Positions 53,096 to 61,280 of a stretch of 64,000 nucleotides of DNA are shown here, piece by piece (the stretch's first letter is position 1; every line of letters starts with the position of its first letter). The notes beneath the pieces are model-generated. The model was given only the letters and a program-made list of their open reading frames with translations. It made no database searches and was not told where the DNA came from. The DNA comes from Betaproteobacteria bacterium (GTDB taxonomy: Bacteria; Pseudomonadota; Gammaproteobacteria; Burkholderiales; Casimicrobiaceae), in the NCBI GenBank assembly GCA_016717855.1, contig JADKEV010000022.1, positions 1 through 64,000 of the forward strand. Direction: 5' to 3'. A program made the translations under genes and the position numbers.

Positions 53096-53229
53096 GTTCA
53101 GGGGTCCAAGTACGTCCAAGACGCCGAACGGCGGTTTCGCCGCCTGGTCAATGATAACGCATCCGGCCGGAAGGAACTCTCGAAGGTCCGCCATCCCGAT
53201 GCCAGGCGCTGGCGCGACTAGCAGGTCCC

Positions 53230-53260
53230 TTGGCGGGGCCGGCCCCCCCTGCGCTATACT
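53230..53260 (+). promoter_or_regulatory. Candidate promoter of the LysR gene
   Basis: TTGGCG at 53230-53235 and TATACT at 53255-53260 are separated by 19 bases and lie about 65 bases before the LysR start at 53323. Spacing is longer than ideal. The rest of the 52983-53322 gap holds only the tRNA fragment. Confidence 0.35.
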
Positions 53261-53322
53261 CAATTTCGCTGCACTCAAACCATACGCGACAAGACGTTGC
53301 GGCCCCAGGAGGAGTCACTTCG

Positions 53323-54255
53323 ATGGAACTTAGACATCTGCGCTATTTCATCGCAGCGGCCGAGGAGGAGCACTTCGGCCGCGCTTCCGATCGCCTGTGC
53401 GTGACACGGCCCGCCGTCTCCCAGATCATCGCCGACCTCGAAGACGAGCTTGGAACGCCGCTATTCGAACGACTGGCCCACCGGGTCAAGCTGACGGCGG
53501 CCGGGCGCGCGCTGCTACCGAAGCTGCAGGAAGTCATGACCCAGCTCGCCGCCGGGCTGGTGATGGCCAAGGGTGTGGGTGAGGGCAGGACGGGCAGCCT
53601 CGACATCGGCTACGGCTCGCTGACGCTGATGCATCCGCTCTTTCGCCAGGTGGTGAAGCAGTTCCACGTGCTGTATCCCGAAGTCAAGCTGTCGCTGCTA
53701 GAGATGTCGACATCCAAACAACCGCGGGCGCTGAGCGAGGGCAAGATCCACGCGGGCTTCATGCATTTCGGTCCAGGACGGTCGCTGTTGCGCAAGAAAC
53801 GCGGCGATGCGGAGTCCGGACAGGACGAAACCGTACTTGACTGGATCGACATCCAGACAGGCAGCCTCGGCGTCGCCGTGCCGAACGACCATCGGCTGGC
53901 CAAGGCAAAGTCCGTGAAGCTCGCGGATCTCGTCGACGAACAGTTCGTCGTCGTGCCGCGCTCGACTGCCAGCCCGGGGTACGGTCCGCTCTTCGAGCTC
54001 TTCGAGCGCAGCGGCTACCAGCCACGGATCGGCCAGGAGGTCGGGACGATTGCATCGCAGCTGAACCTCATTTCCGTGGGCGTGGGCATCGGCTTCGTCG
54101 TCACCGGGAAGTCCTTCGCCTATCCCGGCGGCGTCGTCGTGCTCCCGCTCGACGACGTGAACTATCCGACCTCTTTCGTCTTCGCCTGGGTCAAGGGCCA
54201 GAAGAGCCCGGCGCTCGAGCGGATGATCGACGTCATCAAGGGATCGATCAAGTAG
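53323..54255 (+). CDS. LysR-family transcriptional regulator
   Basis: A 310-residue LysR regulator. The ATG at 53323 follows AGGAGGAG and opens MELRHLRYFIAAAEEEHFGR, with the winged helix-turn-helix in ASDRLCVTRPAVSQIIADLE (about 22-41) and the effector-binding domain from about 90 onwards (GSLDIGYGSLTLMHPLF). It resembles CatM/BenM-type regulators in its front half. It is convergent with the last gene of the large catabolic operon (18 bases between stops) and is probably its regulator, responding to a pathway intermediate. The inducer is not known. Confidence 0.88.
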   Translation: MELRHLRYFIAAAEEEHFGRASDRLCVTRPAVSQIIADLEDELGTPLFERLAHRVKLTAAGRALLPKLQEVMTQLAAGLVMAKGVGEGRTGSLDIGYGSLTLMHPLFRQVVKQFHVLYPEVKLSLLEMSTSKQPRALSEGKIHAGFMHFGPGRSLLRKKRGDAESGQDETVLDWIDIQTGSLGVAVPNDHRLAKAKSVKLADLVDEQFVVVPRSTASPGYGPLFELFERSGYQPRIGQEVGTIASQLNLISVGVGIGFVVTGKSFAYPGGVVVLPLDDVNYPTSFVFAWVKGQKSPALERMIDVIKGSIK

Positions 54256-54273
54256 CGCGGGCGTCCGCGGCGC

Positions 54274-55443
54274 TCACCAGGCGGCCTCGAGGAGCTCGAT
54301 CAGTGCGCCAGCATGGGGCACCTGTCGCGCGTTGCGGCTGATGAACCAGTCCGCCATTGCGGCATCGGCGATCCCGGGCAAGTCCTCGCGGCCGATGCCG
54401 ATCTCGCGCAACCGCCGCGGTCCCGAAACCTGCCGCAGGAATTCCTCGACGACGGCGCTCGATGCCGGCGGCGCGGCCGCCGCCGGCGCGGCCCGGCCGA
54501 GCGCCTCGACGACGGCCATCCCCCGCTCCAGCGTCGCCGGCGCGTTGTAGCGCATCGTGTGCGGCAGCACGATCGCATTGACGATCCCGTTCGCGACGTG
54601 GCTGCGATGGCCGATCGCATGGGCCAGGACCGACGCGAGGCCCGTGCCGCCCTGCTCGGTGCCGCGGCCGCACAGCATCGCGGCGACGACGAGCCGTTCG
54701 CGGGCCGCCACATCGTCGCTTTCGAGCCCGCGGAGGTTCGCGCGGATCAGGCGCAGCGCGTGCATGAGCAGCGCCTCCGAGAATAGGTCGCACTTCGGCG
54801 ATTCCAGCGCTTCGACCGCATTGGCGAAAGCGTTCAGCGTCGCGCTCCGCGCGAGCGACTCCGGCGCGGTGGCGACGAACGCCGGATGCACGAAGATCGC
54901 CCTCGCCCGCGTCTTCGGATCGAATAGCGCCAGGCGTTGCCCGCTCTCGTCGTGAACCGCCGTCCCGGCCTTGACGAAAGCGGTGCTCGGCGTCGTCGGC
55001 ACGACGAACTGCGGCAACTTCGGCGCGTTCAGCCGCGGGCTTTCGAACCGGCCGTTGGCCAGCCGCCGCGTGCACAGCTCCGCGATCGGCTTCCGCTCGC
55101 CGACGACGATCGCCGCCGCGCGGGCGGTGACGGCGGCGGAGCCGCCGCCGATGGCGATCACGGCGTCCGCCTGCAGCGCCTGCAGCGCATCGGCAGCCTC
55201 TTGCACACCGGAAACCGGGCTGTGCTCGCGGGCGGACGTCGTGACACCGGCGAGCGCGTCGCCCAGGGTCTCACGCAGCGCCCCGAGCGCTTCGCTGCGG
55301 CCGATCGTCCTGCCGCAGACCACGACGGCGCGCTTGCAGCCGCCGCGCTCCAGCTCGCGCTTGAGCGCGGCCAGGCTGTCGCTGCCGTGGAAGACGCGGA
55401 GCTCGGATGCGATGTACTCGTAGGAAACCGACGAAGCCGCCAC
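54274..55443 (-). CDS. Iron-type alcohol dehydrogenase/maleylacetate reductase-family protein with altered metal site
   Basis: A 389-residue member of the group III alcohol dehydrogenase/maleylacetate reductase family. The NAD-binding motif GGGSAAVTAR lies near 110 and FVVPTTPSTAF near 150. In place of the usual N-A-x-A-H-x-x-E-A the protein has NAFANAVEA, so a metal-ligand His is Asn; the later P-H-G is replaced by ANG in SHVANGIVNAIVLPH. Some maleylacetate reductases work without metal, which would fit. The GTG at 55443 is chosen because GGGAGG lies eight bases upstream; a TTG at 55464 is the alternative. It is the last gene of the operon and probably reduces an unsaturated keto acid or an aldehyde. 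Confidence 0.72.
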   Translation of the reverse strand: MAASSVSYEYIASELRVFHGSDSLAALKRELERGGCKRAVVVCGRTIGRSEALGALRETLGDALAGVTTSAREHSPVSGVQEAADALQALQADAVIAIGGGSAAVTARAAAIVVGERKPIAELCTRRLANGRFESPRLNAPKLPQFVVPTTPSTAFVKAGTAVHDESGQRLALFDPKTRARAIFVHPAFVATAPESLARSATLNAFANAVEALESPKCDLFSEALLMHALRLIRANLRGLESDDVAARERLVVAAMLCGRGTEQGGTGLASVLAHAIGHRSHVANGIVNAIVLPHTMRYNAPATLERGMAVVEALGRAAPAAAAPPASSAVVEEFLRQVSGPRRLREIGIGREDLPGIADAAMADWFISRNARQVPHAGALIELLEAAW

Positions 55444-55460
55444 GCCAGAGTCCTCCCGTC

Positions 55461-56897
55461 TCAACCCGTCAGCGTCACGGTGCGCAATTCGCTCATTTCG
55501 TGAATCGCGTAGCGCGGCCCTTCCCGCCCGAAGCCCGAGTCCTTGCTGCCGCCGTAGGGCATCAGGTCGACGCGCGAGCTGGAGGTTTCGTTGATGTGCA
55601 CGCCGCCGACGTGAAGCTTCCGCACGGCCTTCAGCGCCACGTCGATGCGATTCGTGAACACGCCTGTGGCGAGTCCGTACGGCGTCGAGTTGACGCGATC
55701 GATGGCCCCCTCCAGCGTGTCGAACGGGACGATCGACATCACCGGACCGAAGACTTCCTTGCAGCTGACGTCGCTCGCGTCATCGATGTCGGCGAGCAGT
55801 GTCGGCGGGATCACGGCGCCGCTGCGCGGCCCGCCAACGAGCCGCCGCGCGCCGCGGGCGATCGCCTGTTCGACCCACCGCTCGATCCGCGTCGCGGCCG
55901 CAACGTTGATCACCGGCCCCACCTGCGTCTTCGGGTCGTGGGGATTTCCATGCACGAGCTCGGCGACGAGCGGGGTCAGCCGCGACTCGACTTCCTTCAT
56001 CCGGCTGCGCTCGACGAGCAGAACCTGGATCGAGGTGCAAACCTGCCCCGCCTTGCGATAGGCGGCGCCGACGATCTTCGGCAGCGCGGCATCGAGGTTC
56101 GCATCCGCGCAAACGAGAGTGAACGCGATGCTGCCCAGCTCCATCTGGGTCCGCCGCAGGCCCGCGCGCTGCTGGATGTCGCGCCCGACTTCGGTGCTGC
56201 CGGTGAAGGCGAAGAAGCGGATGGCAGGCTCCTCGATCAGCCACTGCGCGACCTTCGCGCCGCCGTGCAGCACCGAGACCAGGCCGCGCGGCAGCCCGGC
56301 CTCGAGCAGCGCTTCGGCGATCAGGTTCGCGGCTTGCGGCGTGCTGCTCGACGGCTTGACGATCACCGCATTGCCCGCCGCTATTGCCGGCGCCACCTTG
56401 TGCGCTACGGTATTGACCGGCGCGTTGAACGGCGTGATCGCGCAGACGACGCCGAGCGGCACCGGAATCGTGAAGCCCAGCCTTCCGGCCTGTTGCGGCG
56501 CGCCTTCGAGCGGAATCATCTCGCCCGTCAGGCGCCGGGCCTCGTCGGCGGAGATCCGGAAGGTCTGGATGCAGCGGCGCAATTCGCCCTGCGCGTCGCT
56601 CAGCGTGAATCCCGCCTCGGCGCGAATGACTTCGACGAAGCGCTCGCCGAGCCGCTCGATGATCGCGGCGGCCCGGTCGAGAATGGCCCCGCGGTCGTAG
56701 GCCGTCAGCGACGACTCGACGTAAGCGGCATGCGCCGCGGCGACCGCCCGGCTCACCTGTTCGCGCGACGGGATGTGCAGGTGCGCGCAGGGGACCAGGA
56801 GAAACTTGTCGAGCACGTCGCTGCGCTCGACGCCGTCCTGCCATTCACCCGCGATCAGCAGCTGTACCTCGGCGATCCGCGGCGTTACTTCACTCAT
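55461..56897 (-). CDS. NAD(P)-dependent aldehyde dehydrogenase
   Basis: A 478-residue aldehyde dehydrogenase. Catalytic Cys is in AGQVCTS (about 287), the general-base Glu in MELGS (about 253), the cofactor-binding region in FTGSTEVGRDI (about 230) and the oxyanion Asn in ITPFNAPVN. The ATG at 56897 (MSEVTPRIAEVQ) has GGAAGGA eight bases upstream. It oxidises an aldehyde to the acid or acyl group and lies between the enoyl-CoA hydratase and Fe-ADH-like genes. It is similar to the lactaldehyde/succinate-semialdehyde groups, but the substrate is unassigned. Confidence 0.87.
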   Translation of the reverse strand: MSEVTPRIAEVQLLIAGEWQDGVERSDVLDKFLLVPCAHLHIPSREQVSRAVAAAHAAYVESSLTAYDRGAILDRAAAIIERLGERFVEVIRAEAGFTLSDAQGELRRCIQTFRISADEARRLTGEMIPLEGAPQQAGRLGFTIPVPLGVVCAITPFNAPVNTVAHKVAPAIAAGNAVIVKPSSSTPQAANLIAEALLEAGLPRGLVSVLHGGAKVAQWLIEEPAIRFFAFTGSTEVGRDIQQRAGLRRTQMELGSIAFTLVCADANLDAALPKIVGAAYRKAGQVCTSIQVLLVERSRMKEVESRLTPLVAELVHGNPHDPKTQVGPVINVAAATRIERWVEQAIARGARRLVGGPRSGAVIPPTLLADIDDASDVSCKEVFGPVMSIVPFDTLEGAIDRVNSTPYGLATGVFTNRIDVALKAVRKLHVGGVHINETSSSRVDLMPYGGSKDSGFGREGPRYAIHEMSELRTVTLTG

Positions 56898-56984
56898 GAG
56901 GGCAATCCTTCCAGCATCCGATGGAGAGTCGTCGTCGCGCCGCATGTCATCGGTCGGCGCCGCGCCGTGCTGCGGGCAATGTAT

Positions 56985-57791
56985 TCAGGTTCCCGTGAAG
57001 ACCGGAGGCCGCCGGTCGAACCCGGCCTGCACGCCTTCCTTGTAATCGTTGGTTTCGCGCAGCCAGTTCTGCTCGAACGCCTCGCGCTCCGTGGCGGCGC
57101 GGAACGCCGCGAGGAAATCCAGGTTCAGCGTCTCGCGCGTGGCCTGCACCGCGAGCGGACCGGCCTTCGCGATGTCCGCCGCCATCTCCTGCGCGACGGC
57201 GCGCACGTTGTCCTGCTCGACCAGGCGATCGGCGAGCCCCCACGCATACGCCTCCTCGCCCGTGATGCGCTGGCCCGCGAAGAACATCCAGCGCGCGCGC
57301 TGCTGGCCGACCAGCCTCGGCAGCGTGAGAGTGAGCCCGAAGCCGGGATGAAACCCGATGGCGGTAAAATTGGCCGCGAAGCGCGCCTCCTTGCAGGTCA
57401 CGCGGAAGTCCGCGACCGCAGCGAGCCCCAGCCCGGCGCCGATCGCGCTCCCATGCACCGCCGCGACGATGGGCTTGCGCGTCGCCACGAGCCGCCTCGC
57501 CTCCTTGTAGGGGTGCCGGGTCGGCGGCACGAACTTGCCGCCGCCCGCTTCCACTTCGAGGCGCTGCTTCAGGTTGCCCCCTGCGCAAAAGTGCTTGCCC
57601 GCCGCGGCGAGGACGATGCTGCGGCATTCCGGCTCCCCGTCGAGCCGCTCGAGGGCCGTCCCGATAGCGGCAATCAGGTCGACGTCCATGAAATTGTTGG
57701 GCGGACGGCGCATCTCGATGGTCGCGACGTGACCGTCCAGCGTGACGCCGATGTCCTCGACCGCGCTGCCTTGCTCTTGAAGTTCAGACAT
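56985..57791 (-). CDS. Enoyl-CoA hydratase/isomerase family protein
   Basis: A 268-residue crotonase-fold enzyme. The CoA-binding and oxyanion segments are GKHFCAGGNLKQRL (about 66-79) and IVAAVHGSAIGAGLGLAAVADFR (about 108-130). At the positions of the two hydratase Glu residues the sequence has Gly/Ala-rich text and FHPGFGLTLTLPRLVG, so one Glu is missing and isomerase, hydrolase or other crotonase chemistry is possible. It follows the acyl-CoA dehydrogenase gene by 12 bases in the same operon. Confidence 0.82.
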   Translation of the reverse strand: MSELQEQGSAVEDIGVTLDGHVATIEMRRPPNNFMDVDLIAAIGTALERLDGEPECRSIVLAAAGKHFCAGGNLKQRLEVEAGGGKFVPPTRHPYKEARRLVATRKPIVAAVHGSAIGAGLGLAAVADFRVTCKEARFAANFTAIGFHPGFGLTLTLPRLVGQQRARWMFFAGQRITGEEAYAWGLADRLVEQDNVRAVAQEMAADIAKAGPLAVQATRETLNLDFLAAFRAATEREAFEQNWLRETNDYKEGVQAGFDRRPPVFTGT

Positions 57792-57803
57792 TGTGGGAGT
57801 TCC

Positions 57804-59033
57804 TTAATCGGCGGAAGCCGCGGCGCCGACGTCCGTCTTCCGCACGTCGCGCAGGCTTGTCTTGCCGTAGTGGCGGTCGGCAAGCTTGTAGCCGAGGGCG
57901 TCCTCGGCGATGATGACCTTCTGGATGTTGGCCGATCCCTCGCCGTTGTAGAGCATGTCCGCATACACCCGCATCCACGACACGCGATACTCGCGGGCGA
58001 ACCCGTAGCCGCCGAAGATCTGCTGCGTCTGGTCGGCGCACATCTTGGCTGTCTGCGACGCGTGGTATTTCGCGATGGCGGCGATCCGGTTCGAAGGCAG
58101 GCCGTTGTCCATGCTGTACGCGGTCTTGTACACCAGGCCGCGGCTTGCCTCGATCGCCGTCGCCATTTCCGCGATCTGGTTCTGGATCATCTGGAACTTG
58201 CCGATCGGCTGGCCGCGCACCGTGCGCTCGTTCGCGTAGCGGACCGCCTCCTCGAGGCAGGCCTGGGCGAGGCCGACGCACTTTGCCGCGATGTTGAGCC
58301 GTCCTGGCTGCAGCGCGCGCATGATGATCTTGAAGCCTTCTCCCTCCTCGCCCAGCCGGTTTTCGACCGGCACCTCGAAGTCGTCGAGATGGACGATGTT
58401 GGTCCGGAACGCCTTCGACATCCCGAGCAGGTCGATCGGCATCGCCGTGAATCCAGGATACTTCTTCGGCTCGACGATGAACGCCGTGACGCCCTTGGCG
58501 CCGGCATCCCGGTCGGTCTTCGCGAACAGGATGCCGACGTCGGTCTCGTTGGCGATCGACGCCCACATCTTCTCGCCGTTGATCCGGTAGACGTCGCCGT
58601 CGCGCCGGGCGAACGTCTTCATCGCGCCCGCGGCGTCGGAGCCGCTGCCGGACTCCGACAGCGACATCATGCCGATCGTCTTGCCGGCCAGAAGATCGGG
58701 CACGTACTTGCGGACCTGCTCCGGCGTGCCCCCGAGATAGATGCACGTGGGGCACGTGCCGCCCTGCTGGTTGTTGCACGAGGTGAACCGGACCTCGATG
58801 CGGGACATCTCTTCGATGATCACCGCGGCCGCCATGTAGCCCATGTCGCTGCCGCCGACCGACTCGGGAAAGACGGAACCGTATAACCCCGCCTCGCCTG
58901 CCTTCCGGATCAGTTCGCGTGGGAACTCCTGGCGCTTCTCGTATTCCTCCATGACCGGGAGGACTTCGGTCTTCATGAACCGGCCGACCATGTCGCGGAC
59001 GGCTTCGATTTCGGGTGGGAGTGCGAAGTTCAT
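57804..59033 (-). CDS. Acyl-CoA dehydrogenase
   Basis: A 409-residue FAD enzyme that introduces a 2,3-double bond into an acyl-CoA. Family motifs are GLYGSVFPESVGGSDMG at the front, MSLSESGSGSDAAGAMKT (about 128-145) for FAD/substrate contact, WASIANETDVGILFAKTD, and QTQQIFGGYGFAREY near 350. The C-terminal LYNGEGSANIQKVIIAEDALG is the variant form of the usual Y-E-G-T region that holds the catalytic Glu. The ATG at 59033 (MNFALPPEIEAV) gives the standard start; an ATG 24 bases earlier is possible. Confidence 0.9.
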   Translation of the reverse strand: MNFALPPEIEAVRDMVGRFMKTEVLPVMEEYEKRQEFPRELIRKAGEAGLYGSVFPESVGGSDMGYMAAAVIIEEMSRIEVRFTSCNNQQGGTCPTCIYLGGTPEQVRKYVPDLLAGKTIGMMSLSESGSGSDAAGAMKTFARRDGDVYRINGEKMWASIANETDVGILFAKTDRDAGAKGVTAFIVEPKKYPGFTAMPIDLLGMSKAFRTNIVHLDDFEVPVENRLGEEGEGFKIIMRALQPGRLNIAAKCVGLAQACLEEAVRYANERTVRGQPIGKFQMIQNQIAEMATAIEASRGLVYKTAYSMDNGLPSNRIAAIAKYHASQTAKMCADQTQQIFGGYGFAREYRVSWMRVYADMLYNGEGSANIQKVIIAEDALGYKLADRHYGKTSLRDVRKTDVGAAASAD

Positions 59034-59091
59034 CGTTGTGCTTTCAGTTCTATGCAAGGCTCTTGGGTCGGATCATGGGGAAATGGCAGAG

Positions 59092-59562
59092 CTAGTCTTT
59101 CGGCCGCCGCTTGTACATCAGCGTCGCCTCCATCTGCTGCGCGACGGTGCCGTCCTGCTTGACACAGCGGCGCTCAAAAGTGACGACGCCGCGATCGGGC
59201 TTGCTCGTTTCCTTCTTGCCGATCACGCGCGAGTGCATGCGGATCGTGTCCCCGTGCCTGACCGGCGAGCTCAGGCGCCATTTGTCGATGCCGAGCAGCG
59301 CGAGCATCGTTCCATCGTTGATCCCGCTCGCGTACTGCAGGCCGCCCATGATCGCGTAGACCAGCGGCCCATGCGCGACCGGCTCTCCGAACGGCGTCGT
59401 CTTGCAGTACTCGTGGTTGGTGTGGACCTCGTTGAAGTCGCCCGAGATGCAGGCGAAGTTGACGATGTCCGTGCTGGTTATCGTCCGCGCGGGAGTCACC
59501 AGCTCGTCGCCGACCTGGAAATCCTCGAAGTACTTGCCGCGGGGCACGTAGGCGTGGGTCAT
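59092..59562 (-). CDS. MaoC-like dehydratase/hydratase
   Basis: A 156-residue hot-dog-fold protein of the MaoC group. The hydratase-2 motif is FACISGDFNEVHTNHEYCK (about 36-54), containing the Asp/His catalytic pair, followed by FGEPVAHGPLVYAIMGGL. It is a single-domain hydratase that would add water to the enoyl-CoA made by the acyl-CoA dehydrogenase next to it. The ATG at 59562 has GAAGGG upstream and is preferred to one 21 bases earlier. Confidence 0.88.
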   Translation of the reverse strand: MTHAYVPRGKYFEDFQVGDELVTPARTITSTDIVNFACISGDFNEVHTNHEYCKTTPFGEPVAHGPLVYAIMGGLQYASGINDGTMLALLGIDKWRLSSPVRHGDTIRMHSRVIGKKETSKPDRGVVTFERRCVKQDGTVAQQMEATLMYKRRPKD

Positions 59563-59610
59563 TGCGGCGCCCTTCCCCGACAAGCATGCGTTTGGCGTGC
59601 ATTCATGGAC

Positions 59611-60795
59611 TCAACCCCGCTGATTAGAGAGAATCAACGTGCAGTGCGAAGACAGGATGCCGCCTTCGTTGTGGACAAGCGCGAGCTCCGCGTCCCGGAC
59701 CTGGCGCTCGCCCAGGCCGCCGCGCAGTTGGCGCACGGCCTCGACGATGCCGAAGAGGCCTCCGGCGGCGCCGGCGTGCGCGTGCGACAGCATGCCCCCG
59801 TGCGTGTTGACCGGCAGCTTGCCGCCGATCCGGGCGTGGCCCTCCTCGAAGAATGCGCCGCCCGCGCCCGTTTCGACGAAGCCCAGCTCTTCCAGCTCGA
59901 TAATGGGGACGATCGTGAAGCAGTCGTAGAGTTCGGCGAAGTCGACGTCCTGCGGCTTCACGCCGGCCATGTCGAACGCGGTCTTGCCCGACGCCGCGGC
60001 GCCGAACTGCGTGAGGCTCGGCGCGCACATGATGTGCTCGTGCGTGTGCATCTCGCCGACGCCAAGCAGGTAGGCGGGCGCCTGCCGCAGGTCGCGCGCG
60101 CGTTCCGCCGCGGTGACGATGAACGCGCCGGCCGCATCGGAGACGATGCAGCAATCGAGCATGTGCAGCGGCTCGGCGATCGGCTTGGATTCTTCCACCT
60201 GCTCCAGCGTAAGTGGCGTCTTCATCTGCGCGTTGGGATGCAGCAGCGCGTGCGCCCGGGTGTTGACGGCGACGCTGGAGAGCTGCCGGCGCGTCGTTCC
60301 ATATTCGAGCATGTGCCGGCGCGCGACCATCGCGTAGTACGCCGGGATCGATCCCCCGTAGATCTGCTCGAATTGCGGATGGCCCACGTTGGCCAGCACC
60401 GCCACCGCGGCGTCGCGGCCGAGGCCGGTGACGCGGTTCTCGCCGGCGCAGACCATCACGACATCGGCCTGCCCTGTCGCGATCGCCTGCGCGGCGTGAC
60501 GCAGCATGATCCCCGGACTCGCGCCGCCGGCCACCATCGACGCGCACAGCCGCGGCCGCAATCCGAGGTACTCGCAGAGCGACGAACCCAGCATCGTGTA
60601 CGACTCGGTGAAGGAATAGGCGGTCAGCAGGCCGTCGATGTCGGAGACCTGGAGACCCGCGTCGTCGAGCGCGCGCTTGCAGGCCTGGGCGTTCAGTCCC
60701 AGCCCCGACGTGCCCGGAACCTTGCCGATGTCGGATTCGCCGACACCGGCGACCGCCGCCTTGCCGCGCAGCGCCGCGGAGGCAGCCGGCGTCAT
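59611..60795 (-). CDS. Thiolase-fold protein (SCP2-thiolase/Ltp2-aldolase-like)
   Basis: A 394-residue protein of the thiolase-like superfamily. It has VAGVGESDIGKVPG at the front, AELYDCFTIVPIIELEELGF in the middle, and NTHGGMLSHAHAGAAGG and HNEGGILSSHCTLIL near the end. The position of the nucleophilic Cys reads SMVAGGASPG, without Cys, so classical thiolysis is unlikely. Paired with the DUF35 protein, whose stop overlaps its start by four bases, it resembles the lipid-transfer/aldolase partners that cleave beta-hydroxy acyl-CoAs by retro-aldol reaction. That role is inferred from family and context. Confidence 0.8.
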   Translation of the reverse strand: MTPAASAALRGKAAVAGVGESDIGKVPGTSGLGLNAQACKRALDDAGLQVSDIDGLLTAYSFTESYTMLGSSLCEYLGLRPRLCASMVAGGASPGIMLRHAAQAIATGQADVVMVCAGENRVTGLGRDAAVAVLANVGHPQFEQIYGGSIPAYYAMVARRHMLEYGTTRRQLSSVAVNTRAHALLHPNAQMKTPLTLEQVEESKPIAEPLHMLDCCIVSDAAGAFIVTAAERARDLRQAPAYLLGVGEMHTHEHIMCAPSLTQFGAAASGKTAFDMAGVKPQDVDFAELYDCFTIVPIIELEELGFVETGAGGAFFEEGHARIGGKLPVNTHGGMLSHAHAGAAGGLFGIVEAVRQLRGGLGERQVRDAELALVHNEGGILSSHCTLILSNQRG

Positions 60796-61205
60796 CGCGC
60801 CGCTCGCGCGAACTGGGGGATCGCCATCCCGTCGCGTTCCTCGAACGTGACGCGAACGCGTTCGCCGATCGCGACGTCGCGGGCATCGTCGCCCACGATG
60901 TTGGCGAACATGCGCGGCCCTTCGTCGAGGTCGACGAGCGCGACGACGTACGGCGTCTTCGCCTTGAACGGGGCCGTCGGGGCGCGATGGACGATGCTGA
61001 AGCTCGCGACCGTCCCGGCGCCCTCGCTGTCGATCCACTCGAGCCGGTCCGACCAGCACTGCGGACACAGGTGCCGCGCCATGAAATGCTTCGCGCCGCA
61101 GTCCCTGCACCGGCGGATCACCAGCCGCCGTTCGCGCGCCGCGTCCCAGTAGGGCCGGGAGTCGCCGTTCGGCTCGGGTGTCGGCAGGGGAAGCGTCTCG
61201 GTCAA
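60792..61205 (-). CDS. DUF35-type OB-fold protein with N-terminal zinc ribbon
   Basis: A 137-residue partner protein. The rubredoxin-like zinc ribbon is CRDCGAKHFMARHLCPQC (about 33-50), followed by an OB-fold (GTVASFSIVHRAP, YVVALVDLDEGPRMFANIVG). Such proteins bind acyl-CoA and pair with thiolase-fold enzymes or MaoC hydratases; both kinds of gene are adjacent. The reading begins at TTG 61205 with GGGGG upstream, and no in-frame ATG or GTG is close. The stop overlaps the thiolase-fold gene by four bases. Confidence 0.82.
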   Translation of the reverse strand: MTETLPLPTPEPNGDSRPYWDAARERRLVIRRCRDCGAKHFMARHLCPQCWSDRLEWIDSEGAGTVASFSIVHRAPTAPFKAKTPYVVALVDLDEGPRMFANIVGDDARDVAIGERVRVTFEERDGMAIPQFARAAR

Positions 61206-61280
61206 TGGTGCCCCCGATGGGCGCTGCGCGCCCTTCCCCCGAGGGGACAGGCGCGCCTTGGGACGGCCCTGCGGCGCTCG

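Noticed and set aside
53046..53130. Complete tRNA-Arg gene
   Set aside because: Only the 3' half is recognisable. No D arm and no 5' acceptor strand complementary to GAGCGCA are present.
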